Assembly (NCBI GenBank): GCA_963576725.1
Contig: OY755252.1
Span: forward strand, 47,338,140-47,402,139
Direction of reading: 5' to 3'
From: Azorinus chamasolen
Taxonomy: Eukaryota; Mollusca; Bivalvia; Cardiida; Solecurtidae
DNA: 64,000 bases
The notes beneath the pieces are model-generated. The model was not told where the DNA came from, searched no databases, and saw nothing but the letters and a program-made list of their open reading frames with translations. This document shows, piece after piece, positions 50,348 through 61,041 of this stretch. Position numbers and translations under genes: made by a program. Each line of letters starts with the position of its first letter. The stretch's first letter is position 1.

Positions 50348-50597
50348 TTAACCATGTTCCTGTTCTAATATTCATGTCAGAAATAATGACATCATGAATA
50401 TAAATTAGATTAAACTTTTATAATGGCATAAACACATAACATTTTGGCTCGGACAGAAATTGTAGAATCATATCTGTTTTAATCTCATAAGCAAAGAGAG
50501 CAGACATGAATCAGACGACTGGTATAGGAGCCACCTGATCTTGGTTTACTCTGTTTGCTAATGCATGCACATGCATTTATATGAAGAAAAGGGTTAA
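50348..50597 (+). mobile_element. A-type TTAA MITE, complete
   Basis: TTAACCATGTTCCTG to AGAAAAGGGTTAA. The hairpin has a changed centre (GACTGGTATAGGAGCC). Confidence 0.8.
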
Positions 50598-50796
50598 ATT
50601 TATTCTAATACTGGAAAAAGCATGGTGGCTAATAATTTTCTGCATATTGCTACAGTGAGAATTTGGAAAATCTTTTCTGAAACTAGCTGCTGCTGATTCC
50701 AAACTGAAATGTTTGTGACATCCAGGACTCATTAGTTCAGGAGAATGATGTAGGACCACCGTGACCCTCATGTATTGTATTATAGTACAATCAGAC

Positions 50797-51043
50797 TTTT
50801 AAAAAAATCCCTGATCAATATTAATGTTTGAAATAATAAAAGCATCAATTTTTATAAGCTGAATTTTTATAATGTAAACATTTCAAGACAATCGTTTGCT
50901 TTGCCAAAAACTGTTGAATCAGATCAATATACGCCAAAGGCAAACAGAACATACTCTGATCAGACTGCTCCTATAGGAACCGTCTGATCTGGGTCTTCTC
51001 TGTTTGCAAATGTGTGAAAGTCGTTCATATGAGGGAAAGGGTT
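50797..51043 (+). mobile_element. A-type MITE
   Basis: Left end decayed. Hairpin CTGCTCCTATAGGAACCG with intact arms. GAGGGAAAGGGTTTA at the right, running directly into the next copy. Confidence 0.7.
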
Positions 51044-51270
51044 TACCCTTTACCCTGTGAATATTCATGTCAGATTCTAGCCATTTTGAATATTGATGTA
51101 TCATATTCTTGTACTAAACATAGGACATACATTGCTATTATAAGGACAATCAGATCTGTTACATGTTAGCAAACAAAACACTGCCTTGTCCAACATCACC
51201 CACAGGAAATGTCTGATCTTGTTCTACTCTGTTTGCAAATGTGTATATATTGAGTTAAGGGATAATCACC
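51041..51270 (+). mobile_element. A-type MITE, diverged
   Basis: TTACCCTTTACCCTGTGAAT, GTTAGCAAACAAAACACTGC, GTTCTACTCTGTTTGC, end GAGTTAAGGGATAA. The hairpin is decayed. Confidence 0.6.
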
Positions 51271-51549
51271 AACCTGTGTTAACCTTCATTGGTGGTTGGT
51301 TTCTAAACAAATGAATTCCATATATATTTAAGCAGATTGAACCAACACACAACCTTATCAGAAACTTTAGATGGTACCACATGTTATCAGATTTGCAAGG
51401 TTATATTGTGTTTTCTTTAAAAAGAATGAAAACGTCCTTGATCTTCATGTTTTTAATGTTTTCTGAAATAATGATTGAGAGCATAGTAAATGATTTGAAC
51501 GTATTCTGGACCAACAAACAGAATAAATATTCTCCATATTTGCAACATA

Positions 51550-51769
51550 TTAACTCATTCCCTCCTAAACTATTTTAGACCCAACCTCTTTGAATAAATC
51601 TACCGAAAAGGAGCACGAAAAGGAGAATTTTAGAGTTGTGTAGTTTTTAATCCATAGTAATAAATAGAGCATTTGCTCCTATGTAGCAATTGCTCTTTTT
51701 ATCACAATGGTTTCAAAGTGTGACTTTTATAGGGGTACCGATATGCGTCACTAAGAGGGAATGGGTCAA
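51550..51769 (+). mobile_element. B-type MITE inside a short tandem repeat
   Basis: TTAACTCATTCCCTCC to GAGGGAATGGGTCAA. Palindrome centre GCTCCTATGTAGC. Sequence on both sides (ATTCTCCATATTTG(C/G)AACAT, 51530 and 51777) belongs to a diverged repeat with about 66-bp units to about 51900. Confidence 0.75.
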
Positions 51770-52396
51770 GGACAATTCTCCATATTTGGAACATTTTCAG
51801 GACCATCCAATGAAGCACTTTTGAACTGTTTCTTCATATTTGGAATATATTCAGGACCAGCCGAATGGAGAACATGTACACTGTTTCTTCCCATATTATG
51901 TAGTTTTGTGTTGCAATTGTTAACAAATTGTTGTTGGTCAGTAATTGTATCAAATGTGAACAAGGTCCTGTATTGTACCATTGTTATTTGTGATAAAGTG
52001 AAAATAAACATGTTTCTAGTTGTACTGCTAAAGGAAATTGTTGTTATATTGTGTACCTTATGAATAACTATGCAATTCATCAATATTTGTCAGAGTTTAT
52101 TCCCGTGGCACATTAAAGAATTCTCTGTCCATACTTAGCCTTATCTTCAAAACTGATGTCAGATTTTCTGGACACTTTGTAGGAATGGTTGTTTGTTTGT
52201 TCGTGTCACTTTTACGCACCCTTAGTTGAGTTACTAAGATATTTTACTCGTATGTTATACGCACATTTTGTCTAGAAAAAAGTGAATTCAGAGTAGGATT
52301 CTAAGTAAATCAAAACTAGAGCTTGGTTTTAAAGACAAAACATATGTCTCCCACCTGTTCCTGTCTCAAAAATGATTGGATGTATTCCAAAGATTA

Positions 52397-53953
52397 TTTT
52401 TATACCCCCCTTTTTGAAAAAATGGGGGTATATTGCTTTGCACATGTCGGTTGGTCGGTAGGTCGGTCGGTCGGTCGGTCTGTCGGTCGGTCGGTAGATC
52501 GATGGTTTCCGAATGATAACTAATAAACGACATGGCCTAGAATCTTCAAACTTGCTGTGGTGGTTGGTCATGACAAGTAGATGACCCCTATTGTTTTTGA
52601 GGTCACTAGGTCAAAGGTCAAGGTCACCATGACCTAAAATGGTGAAATAGTTTCCGATCAATAACTGCTCAAGGGTTTGGCTTGGGATCTTCAAACTTGC
52701 TGTGGTGGTTGGTCATGACCACTAGATGACCCCTATTGATTTTGATGTCACTAGGTCAAAGGTCAAGGTCACCATGACCTTAAATGGTTAAATGGTTTCC
52801 GATCAATAACTGCTCAAGGGTTTAGCTTAGAATCTTCAAACTTTCTGTGGTAGTTGGTCATGACCCCTATTGATTTTGAGGTCACTAGGTCAAAGGTCAA
52901 GGTCACCATGACCTTAACTGGTAAAATGGTTTCTGATCAATAACTGCTCAAGGGTTTGGCTTAGTATCTTCAAATTTGCTTAGATGGTTGGTCATGACAA
53001 CTAGATGAGTCCTATTGTTTTTTAGGTCACTAGGTCAAAGGTCAAGGTCACCATGACCTTAAAGGGTGAAATGGTTTGCGATCAATAACTGCTCAAGGGT
53101 TTGGCCTAGGATCTTCAACTTTGCTGTGGTGACTGGTAATGACCACTAGATGACCCCTATTGTTTTTTGGTCACTAGGTCAAAGGTCAAGATCACCATAC
53201 ATACTCTTAACTGGTCAAATGGTTTCAGATCAATAACTGCTCAAGGGTTTGGCTTAGAATCTTCAAACTTGCTGCGGTAGTTGGTCATGACAACTGGATG
53301 ACCCCTTTTGTTTTTTAGGTCACTAGGTCAAAGGTCAACGTCACCATGACCTTAACTTGTAAAATGGTTTCTGATCAATAACTGCTCAAGTGTTTGGCTT
53401 AGGATCTTCAAATTTGCTTAGGTGGTTGGTCATGACAACTAGATAACCCCTAATATGTTTTAGGTCACTAGGTCAAAGGTCAAGGTCACCATGACCTTAA
53501 CTGGTGAAATGGTTTGCGATCAATAACTGCTCAAGAGTTTGGCTTAGGATCTTCAAACTTGCTGTGGTGGTTGGTCATGACAACTAGATGACCCTTATTG
53601 ATTTTGAGGTCACTAGGTCAAAGATCAAGGTCATCATGACCTTAACTGATGAAATGGTTTCCAATTAATAACTGCTCAATGGTTTTTTTCGGGATCTTCA
53701 AAGTTGCTGTGGTAGTTGGTCGTGACCACTAGATGACCCCTATAGTTGTTGAGGTCAAAAGGTCAAAGGTCACCATGACCTTAATATGTGAAATGTTTTC
53801 AGATCAATAAATGATCAGTGGTTTGGCTTAGGATCTTCAAAGTTGCTGTGGTGATTAGTCATGACCGCTAGATGACCTCTATAGTTGAGGTCACTAGATC
53901 AAAGGTCAGGGGGTCTGGGGGGTATACATGTTTTACAAACATCTCTTATTTTA
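52397..53953 (+). mobile_element. S-type tandem-repeat element with response-element-like monomers
   Basis: 5' hairpin TATACCCCCCTTTTTGAAAAAATGGGGGTATA (in two arms), a GGTC microsatellite at about 52450-52500, then about nine monomers of about 150 bp. Each contains TCACTAGGTCAAAGGTCAAG directly followed by GTCACCATGACCTTAA, and GATCAATAACTGCTCAAG. It ends GGGGGGTATACATG .. ACATCTCTTAT. Short ORFs at its left edge are not genes. Confidence 0.85.
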
Positions 53954-53984
53954 GGATGTTTTGCATGTGTTATATCATTTGCTT

Positions 53985-54440
53985 TACAATGAAGCCTAGA
54001 TATAATAACCATAAACATTTTCACAAGTTTTAGTGATGATTAGATGAGAAGTTTATAACTTAAAGAGTAAACATTGCTAAAAAATGCCAATTTTGTTTTA
54101 TTCATGGACCATAAGTCTAAAGTGCCTAGCTCAATTTTGCTGGTTATTGAACTTGGGCTAGATATTAGCCATAAATAGTTTTAAAAGGTTTGGTGAAGAT
54201 TGGATGAGACGTTTAGAGAGCTGACAATGCTATAAAGGCGAAATTTGGATAAATCAAAGACCATAACTCAAAAGTTCCTGAAACTAACTTGCTGGATAGC
54301 GAACTTGACCTAGAAATGCAAATAGAAAAAAATGCAGACTCGGTTTTATTGAGTCTGTGTATGAGTAGTAATTAAAAATGCAACACTACCCACGCCCCCT
54401 AACACCGGCTTAAGCAGTATTAAATTTTCGAAACTAATAA
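53985..54440 (+). repeat. two-copy repeat of about 165 bp, then dispersed repeat U
   Basis: CTAGATATAATAACCATAAA and GATTAGATGAGAAGTTTA recur as CTAGATATTAGCCATAAAT and GATTGGATGAGACGTTTA. From 54336 a second dispersed repeat (TGCAGACTCGGTTTTATTGA, TAATTAAAAATGCAACA) matches 58450-58560 inside the peptide-gene intron. Confidence 0.6.
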
Positions 54441-55534
54441 CATCAAAACTAATGATCCCGATCCTTTGATTGGAAAAGTAGTAAAGTTTAGCAGGCAAAG
54501 CCACATGCAAGAAGTTTTAATTACTATGTTTAGTGTTTGTACTGTAAACCTTTATCATATACATGCACAAGATGTTTATAAACTAAATATCACTCTCAAA
54601 TCTTATTCTTCATCAAGCTATTACAATAATTCGTGCTGAATGCCCTTGCTTTATTAAAAAGCTAATTTGCTGTACTTATATTTTATTTTTAAAAGCATAT
54701 TTGCCTTTTTTCACACCTCCATCCATGTTTACAGAATGGATATAACATAAATATCATAGTCAAGTTTGACTACTAGTCGAATCGAACCAGTGTGTTGGTA
54801 GCTGTATACCCGGATATATGATAAAATGTCTTCTGTTGTATGTTATAATTAGATTGATATTCGTGACTATTTAATTATATTGGTAACACGGCGGGGTATA
54901 TGGGTTGTGTTTTATCTAAATTTTGCTTTTTGACATAGGGACGCCAAAATATTCAGAAACAATGTCATTTGGATGAGAAGTTTCATCGACCATTAACAGA
55001 AAAGTCAGCTTAGTCAATATTATGGAGGCACCCTTTTCAAGAAATTCTAAATGGCAAACTTGTGGTACACCATTCTTCTGTACTGATTGGAATAGAATCG
55101 GCACATTCTTACAAATACTTATGAAAGTTGTACATCCCTGGGCTTTAGTTTTTATTATCGGAAAAGTAACACTAGGCACTAGATCATATTTTGCAAATGT
55201 TTAAGCAGAACAGTTTTAGTTTTGGTGTAATAGTCAACATGTATATTAACAGCTTAATATTGTCTCAGTTAATGGCAATCTCAGCTTCATACAGAGTTAT
55301 CGCATAAATAGTTCAAGAAATTGTTTGCACATGATGCGTAAGGGAAACGGCCTGCAAGCTCTGAAAAATCTGCTCTTGTCTTGTGACAAATGTGAAGTTG
55401 GGACATTTCGCATATATACATTCTAATTATTGTACTTTGTTAACATAAGGCCCAGGCCAATATTTTGCAGTTAAGGTCAAGACAGGTGTTGATACCAATA
55501 TTTCAGGGTCGTTCTCGCTCCATAGCTCTACCAT
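54441..55534. other. no gene seen
   Basis: AT-rich sequence. Overlapping ORFs on opposite strands at 54916-55204 have no recognised domain and no splice or start context. No family-A to -H element was found. Confidence 0.4.
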
Positions 55535-55788
55535 GTTTATCCCCCTGTCCCTCATATATACACTTTTTACGTCTTTGCAAACAGAGTAGACCCAGATCAG
55601 ACGGATACTAAGGAGCCGTCTTATCAGGGTCTGCTCTGTTTGCTGATGGAATTGGTTAGTTCTGTTTCCTTACTTTCTGAAATGGCTACAATATATTTCT
55701 TTTTCCATCTTTCATTATAATTGTTTTGTACATGAATATTTAGTAGGTATTGAAATTTGGACTAAATACAGAACAGAAAAAGGGTTAA
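55535..55788 (-). mobile_element. A2-type TTAA MITE
   Basis: CCCCCTGTCCCTCATATATA to CAGAAAAAGGGTTAA. Hairpin arms GCAAACAGAGTAGACCCAGA / TCAGGGTCTGCTCTGTTTGC with a damaged centre. Confidence 0.75.
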
Positions 55789-56257
55789 ATCGTTGTTTTA
55801 GATGAGGCCACTCGTTACACATTGCCATGACCTGAACATGCTTTCGCACCTAATCCATACTAATAGCTTCAAGGTCACGTCAATACCAATGCAATTCATA
55901 AACGCCCAAAAATCAAGCTTTTCTTTTTTAACCCAATTTTCAAATAATTATACATATCTTAACATGTGTCGCGTACATGAAATAAATATATCATGTTTAT
56001 CTTATTTTTTGTTTTTTATTCTGGTTGGTTTTCTTCAAGTAATTGCACATCAATTTTAACCACTATATTTGATATGATATATTTATGCTGCAAGTTCTTA
56101 TCATTCGGGCGTAAATGTATATCATTCTGCTTTGTGGAATTCTGTTCATGAAGTGAAAATCTGACAACAACAACTCGTCAAACTAAGTATTTTATTTACT
56201 TATAGACAACTTAATTTATACATATTAAGTCTAAACACTTAAGTCATTAAGTCATAT

Positions 56258-56748
56258 TTAACCTTTTCCCTCATGAATATTCATATAAGAAATTATGTCT
56301 GTAAGAATATTGATTAGTGGATTTGTTATAATGCCACTGTGAAAAAGGTTTTTTATTACCATTGCAGAAACTATAATTAGAACTATAGTAAAAAGTAAAA
56401 CTCGATACTACGAATTTTTAGAAAAGAAGAATGTGTATCTTTGTAGGCCGGTGGCTGCTGAATCCAGGGTGAAAGTCATGTAGAAAGCCCCTATAGAAGT
56501 TTTCCGCATGACTCACCCTGCATTAAGCACTTTCATCTGAATTAAGCTGCCGCCTGTATTAAATATTAAATATGATACGTATTTGAGTGTTCGTAGTATC
56601 GAGATTTGACTGTATTATTTCTTGAGAAAACCTCTGATCAGACAGCCCCTAGATCTGGTTTTACTTTGTTTGATCAGACAGCTCATAGATCTGGTTCTAC
56701 TTTGTTTGCAAAGGTGCCAAACGTCATGTATATGAGGGAAATGGTTAA
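56258..56748 (+). mobile_element. A-type TTAA MITE hosting a C2 element
   Basis: TTAACCTTTTCCCTCATGAAT to GAGGGAAATGGTTAA. The part after the insertion has a duplicated right palindrome arm (GATCAGACAGC..TAGATCTGGTT twice). Confidence 0.75.
56386..56612. mobile_element. C2-type TA MITE, nested
   Basis: AGTAAAACTCGATACTACGA and the inverted TCGTAGTATCGAGATTTGAC end at TG before TA (56613-56614). Core GGTGGCTGCTGAATCCAGGG .. CCCCTATAGAAG .. CCCTGCATTAAGC. Confidence 0.75.
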
Positions 56749-57154
56749 CGGTAACATAATTGGAATTCTGATACAATAAAACAAGGCATGATTTAAACGA
56801 GCATAATAAGACTACGTGTACATGTATCTTCATAATCTTATTCATTTTCTTATCAATAGCGTTAGAATGAAATCGACATCATTGTCATCATAAAGTATTT
56901 GATGTTATCTTCATTTATTATTACTTTGTTTAGAACTGTTTAGGCTATAGCGACTGTATAAACACATTCGTTGATTGCCGAGGTGTAAAAAAGACATGAC
57001 GTATAAGAGAATCAACAAGCCATCTTTCTTATGCACACCACTGGTAGTAATCCCGAAGTATTTGTGATTGAAAGAGATTTTGAACCAAAGCACTTCAACT
57101 ATTCACTACTGCATCCAAATAATATATTATCGGAAAGGTATGGAGACTAACAAT

Positions 57155-57398
57155 TTAAACTTTCCCGGTTCAATATTCATGCAAGAAATAATTACTTGAT
57201 GAATATTTATTAGCTCAATTTTTAAAACATAAACTTTCAAGGAAATAGTTTGCTTTGGCAAAAACTGTAGAATTAGATCTATATAAAGTCAAATGCGATC
57301 TGAGCAGACCCGGATCAGACGGCTCCTGTGGGATCCGTCTGATCTGAATCAAACTCCGTAAATGCGTGGAAATGCGTTTATATAAAGGAAGGGGTTAA
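57155..57398 (+). mobile_element. A-type TTAA MITE, complete
   Basis: TTAAACTTTCCCGGTTC to AAAGGAAGGGGTTAA. Hairpin centre GGCTCCTGTGGGATCC. Confidence 0.8.
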
Positions 57399-58033
57399 AA
57401 CGCATTAATAAGTGCATAAAACCGGGCTTACTTTGTTGAACTCCCGGAGTCTATCATACCATTAATTAGCAAAATTGAAATACATGTGACAATTCAACAA
57501 ACGTTAGTGATTTAAAGAAGCATTCAAACAACCATTAATACAATGCTGAAAGAAATTAAAAATAAACAAGGAAATTTAGAGAACAGTTAGACATACAGTT
57601 TACAGAACAGAAACGTCTGCCGAGTGCAATTGATACAAATAAGCAGTGCTGAATACAGTAATAGCTGTGTAAAATGGTTTGTTATTTTTTTACAAAAAAG
57701 CAGGCAACAGCCTGTCCATTTCGTTGCATACTACTGTCTTTAATACAACCTAATTATCGAGTACAACTATACTTATAACTCAACAAACACCGCTTATGCC
57801 GCTACACCAGTAGAGTTGTTATTGCCGAACACTAAGTAATCGTCAGCTGCTATTCTCAAAGGTTTTCCTCCCATTTCTCCTCATACAATTGAAACAAGGG
57901 GTCAAACAATTTAGACTCTGACGAGACATCGATCTACTCAGTGTATTATCATGGTCCAAACTGTTGGTACGCGTGATCAGGAATTTGTCGCTAGCGTGAA
58001 AAGAGTCAAATTACCAAACAAGCCTCACTGTTA
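57399..58033. other. peptide-gene 3' flank; G-type remnant
   Basis: A decayed G palindrome lies at about 57900-57965 (CAAACAATTTAGACTCTGAC / CATGGTCCAAACTGTTG). No clear poly(A) signal for the - strand gene was found. Confidence 0.4.
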
Positions 58034-58240
58034 CTAATTGCGTGGCTTCTTTGGCTGGTGTTGCTTGTTTTGCTGACGCGACTTGTTTTGCTTGCGTGAC
58101 TTGTTTTGCTGGCGTTGTTTATGCGGTTTGTTCTGTTGGTGTTTCAGGTGGTTCTTTCTCAGAATGGTTCCGTTAGGGGCCACGCAAGCACATGCCTCGT
58201 TGTGGTCCCCTAAACCTGGCATGCCACACTCGCCGCCCTC
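58034..58240 (-). CDS. peptide gene exon 2: CxC motif and basic tail
   Basis: It encodes EGGECGMPGLGDHNEACACV, then a tail such as KQRQQNKSRKQNKSRQQNK, ending PKKPRN and TAG (58036-58034). Confidence 0.75.
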   Translation of the reverse strand, partial: EGGECGMPGLGDHNEACACVAPNGTILRKNHLKHQQNKPHKQRQQNKSRKQNKSRQQNKQHQPKKPRN

Positions 58241-59191
58241 CTGAAATGAGAATGATTATGGCTTAGAACTGCAGAAACAGGACCCTGTCAAAACACGTGT
58301 TGATATAATGCCTTAGTCTGAAATCATAGGTGTTGAAAATAAATAATAGTGCTTGCCTAAGTTTAGTCAAACCCCTCAATCTAAAAAAATCTGAAAGTTG
58401 GAGATCCTTCGAAAGCAAAAGTGGCACTGCAAAAAGAGAAAATTGCAAACTTTGTTTTATGGGGTCTGTTCATGAGTAATAATTAAAAGTGCAACAATAA
58501 GCATGTCCCTAGCACCGGGTTGAGCGGTATTCCACTTCCATACTAAAACAATGACACTGGTGATTCTGAAGGACCAGAAAATATAACAACACTTAGATGA
58601 AGTACGGGGAGACTTTTTACGGCCGCCACACGAGCACTTAACACCTGCTGTTGTAAAGTACATAAAGTCTGAAAGTGGAAGATTCTTCGAAGGCAAATAT
58701 AGTAAACCAATTATTACTAAGAACAGTAAAAATGTTTACCAACGGCGAGTGACTGAAATGAAGTGTTAAGGATAATTGTCTATACAATTACATTCCTCTT
58801 TCAAGTGATTAAAACAAAACGTTTCCCATTTCGCTAGATACATTTTTCGATTAATTTTACAATCCTCTCTCTCTTGAAAGTGATTACAAGAAAGCGTTTC
58901 TAGTATCTTAGTTCGCGAGTTACATTTCTCGGTTAATCATTTACATGTGTTAAAGATAAGCAATCAACAACTACCATGATGGTAGCTGGCATTTTTGGAT
59001 AGGTCATTAATAAGTAATCACTGGCTGTCCATTTTAGTGGCCTGTACCTTTTCACATTCTTCATTGAGGTCATAACACTTCCCGAGCAGCCAATGATGGG
59101 CACAGAGTCCGTGCAGAGCATGGGTCTCGTGCAGTATGATCGTTGCTAGGCAACAAAACGCCACCACGAACATGAATCGCAACGCCGCCAT
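58034..59191 (-). CDS. secreted Cys-rich peptide with basic tail, 2 coding exons
   Basis: Coding exons on the - strand: 59191-59048 (48 codons) and 58240-58034 (68 codons plus stop), joined at AAG|GTACAG .. CATTTCAG|GAG in phase 0. The ATG has a good context (GACCATGG). Residues 1-25 (MAALRFMFVVAFCCLATIIL, then HETHA) form a signal peptide with a predicted cut after THA. The mature part has six cysteines at 30, 39, 46, 53, 65 and 67 (spacing C-x8-C-x6-C-x6-C-x11-C-x-C), consistent with a small disulfide fold. The last 44 residues contain no acidic residue and repeat QNK(S/P/Q) words rich in Lys, Arg, Gln, Asn and His. I do not recognise the family. A secreted antimicrobial, matrix or adhesive peptide is possible but unproven. 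A TCTTTCACAG acceptor-like site 27 bp upstream of the ATG hints at an upstream non-coding exon. Confidence 0.7.
58450..58560. repeat. dispersed repeat U in the peptide-gene intron
   Basis: GTAATAATTAAAAGTGCAAC and CTAGCACCGGGTTGAGCGGT parallel 54336-54420. Sequence on each side (CTGAAAGT(T)GGA(G/A)GAT, CTTCGAA(A/G)GCAAA) is itself duplicated at about 58390 and 58668. The - strand ORF at 58457-58696 is a by-product of this repeat. Confidence 0.6.
58785..58940. repeat. diverged tandem duplication, about 80 bp
   Basis: ACAAT..CCTCT..CTTTCAAGTGATTA(A/C)AA followed by ACATTT(T/C)TCG(A/G)TTAAT occurs twice (about 58785-58860 and 58858-58940). Confidence 0.55.
59048..59191 (-). CDS. peptide gene exon 1: signal peptide and three cysteines
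   Basis: It encodes the signal peptide and LHGLCAHHWLLGKCYDLNEE plus CEK, then the donor GTACAG. Reading past the donor meets TGA after nine more codons. Confidence 0.75.
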
Positions 59192-59319
59192 GGTCTCTTA
59201 AACGTGAATACTGTGAAAGATAGTAAAGTAAAATTCATGTTAACCCTTATACCGACTGTGAAATGTGAAAATAAGTGTTTGATCAAGATTGGATCTGATG
59301 CAATTTTGACTACTACTGA

Positions 59320-59564
59320 TTAACCCTTTCACCGCCAATGTCGCTAAAAGCACCACGAGAAATAGTGCAGTCCCAGATCAGACGCCGCCTTTTCAAGCGG
59401 CTTCTGATCAGGGAATTCATTTTTTTGACTCAAACTCTACTTCTATATCTGTGCTTTAATCCTGTGAAATTTGCATTTATTTATTTTATTTCCTTTTTTA
59501 CCGAATGATTTAACGAACTTGGATAGCAGACGACAATTAGAAATTTGGCGCCGAAAGAGTTTAA
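59320..59564 (+). mobile_element. E-type TTAA MITE, complete
   Basis: TTAACCCTTTCACCGCCAAT to GGCGCCGAAAGAGTTTAA. Palindrome CAGATCAGACGCCGCCTT..AAGCGGCTTCTGATCAG. It lies about 130 bp upstream of the peptide-gene start codon. Confidence 0.85.
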
Positions 59565-59696
59565 TCAAGATTTTGAGAAACTATTGACCAAGTGTAAAAC
59601 AGCTTGGTAACAGGTAACAGACACGAGTTATTCGAATGCAAATGCGGGTCATGTGGCAGATAGCGCGATAAGGGTGAACGCATTTGTATTTGGAAC

Positions 59697-59924
59697 TTAG
59701 CCATATACTCAATAAATACGAATTTCTATGCCTTTGCAAACAGAGTAGACCCAAATCAGACGGTTCCTTTGGGAGCCGTCTGATCAGGGTCTACTTTGTT
59801 GTTTACTGTTTCTGCTATGGCCACAAACTACCGTGTCCATGTGCTACAAATTAATCTTATTAATTAATCGTTATATGCATGACATCATTGATTCTTGCAT
59901 GAAGATTCATTGAGGAAGGGTTAA
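59697..59924 (-). mobile_element. A-type TTAA MITE
   Basis: TTAGCCATATACTC to TGAGGAAGGGTTAA. Hairpin centre GGTTCCTTTGGGAGCC. Confidence 0.8.
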
Positions 59925-60338
59925 TTGTCTGGTACTTTTTATGTCTAATAGGTCAATGTTGAATATATCAAAACTATGCTCAACTTACTCAATGCCATAT
60001 ACATTTAGTGGATAGTCAATTGATACATTCTTGTTACCGTTTATGACTAATATTTGATGTTGAACATTTTATGCTTAAAATGTAATATTTGGTACCTTTT
60101 ATGCTTAAAAACCTAATGCCTGGTACATTCTTGCCTTGTATTTTAATACCTTGTAGCTAATATTGTAATGCCTTATACCTATAACGCCTAACATATTCTA
60201 AACCTGCTATCTGCAATGCCTAATATATGTCTGATATATTTAATATCTTATACGTTGTATACCTGATACAAGTTATTCATCTGACGCATCACATGCATTT
60301 GGCATTTTCTGTCTGATATCATTTATGCTTGCTATTTT

Positions 60339-60717
60339 TAGTTCCACTTTTTCAAAAAGTGGAGCTATTGTCATGACCCTCTCGTCGGCGTTGGCGTCGG
60401 CATCGGCGTCGGCGTTGGTTAACCTTTATGTTAAGGTCATTTTCTCAGAAACCATCAAAGATATTTGGTTCATATTTGGTATGTATGTTTACTATCACAA
60501 GGGGAACCCATTTCACAAGGGAAGGTAACCATAAAAATATTTTTGCCATAGTTATGCCCCTTTTTCGACTTAGACATTTATTATTGTTGTTTAAGTTTTA
60601 TGTTCAGGTTTATGTCTCAGAAACTGTCCAATACATTTGGTTCAACTTTGGTATGCATGTTAACTATTACAAGGGGGCCCATTTCACAAGGGCAGGTAAC
60701 TTAAAATTAATGTTTTG
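60339..60717 (+). mobile_element. D-type element with two tandem monomers
   Basis: 5' hairpin TTCCACTTTTTCAAAAAGTGG(A), a GGCGTCGGC-rich stretch, then two monomers of about 160 bp sharing TCTCAGAAAC, ATTTGGTTCA and CCCATTTCACAAGGG. The CTCTTGT terminus is missing. Confidence 0.65.
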
Positions 60718-60761
60718 TGTTAATAGACTGAAAAAATCGGTAAACAGTTAAACCTGTGGCA

Positions 60762-60857
60762 AATCAGAGTTTACACCATTCCCTCAATCAGAGTTTACAC
60801 CATTCCCTCAATCAGAGTTTACACCATTCCCTCAATCAGAGTTTACACCATTCCCTC
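60762..60857. repeat. 24-bp minisatellite, 4 copies
   Basis: Exact copies of AATCAGAGTTTACACCATTC plus CCTC at 60762, 60786, 60810 and 60834. The unit contains the left terminus of the B element that follows. Confidence 0.95.
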
Positions 60858-61041
60858 ATATTAACGCTTTCTGATGCATCTGTAAAAGCCACGTTTAGAA
60901 ACCCTTATAAATGCTTTATTTATCACAATGGTTTTATAACTACACAATTCTGAAATTTTCTTTTTTTCTAGTAAATGTTTCTTCTCGGTATCTTTATTCA
61001 AAGAGGTTTGGTCTAAAATATCCTATGCGGTTATGGGTTAA
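60850..61041 (-). mobile_element. B-type TTAA MITE, partial
   Basis: ATTCCCTCATATTAACGC, GTAAAAGCCACGTTTAGAAACC, one palindrome arm (TTTATTTATCACAATGG), right end CCTATGCGGTTATGGGTTAA. The left TTAA is replaced by the satellite. Confidence 0.75.

Noticed and set aside
54916..55204. Opposing ORFs of 87 and 60 codons
   Set aside because: Each is the antisense of the other, and neither has recognisable motifs or splice sites.
58457..58696. 79-codon - strand ORF with several Cys inside the peptide-gene intron
   Set aside because: Most of it is dispersed repeat U (also at 54336-54440), and it has no compatible splice sites with the flanking exons.
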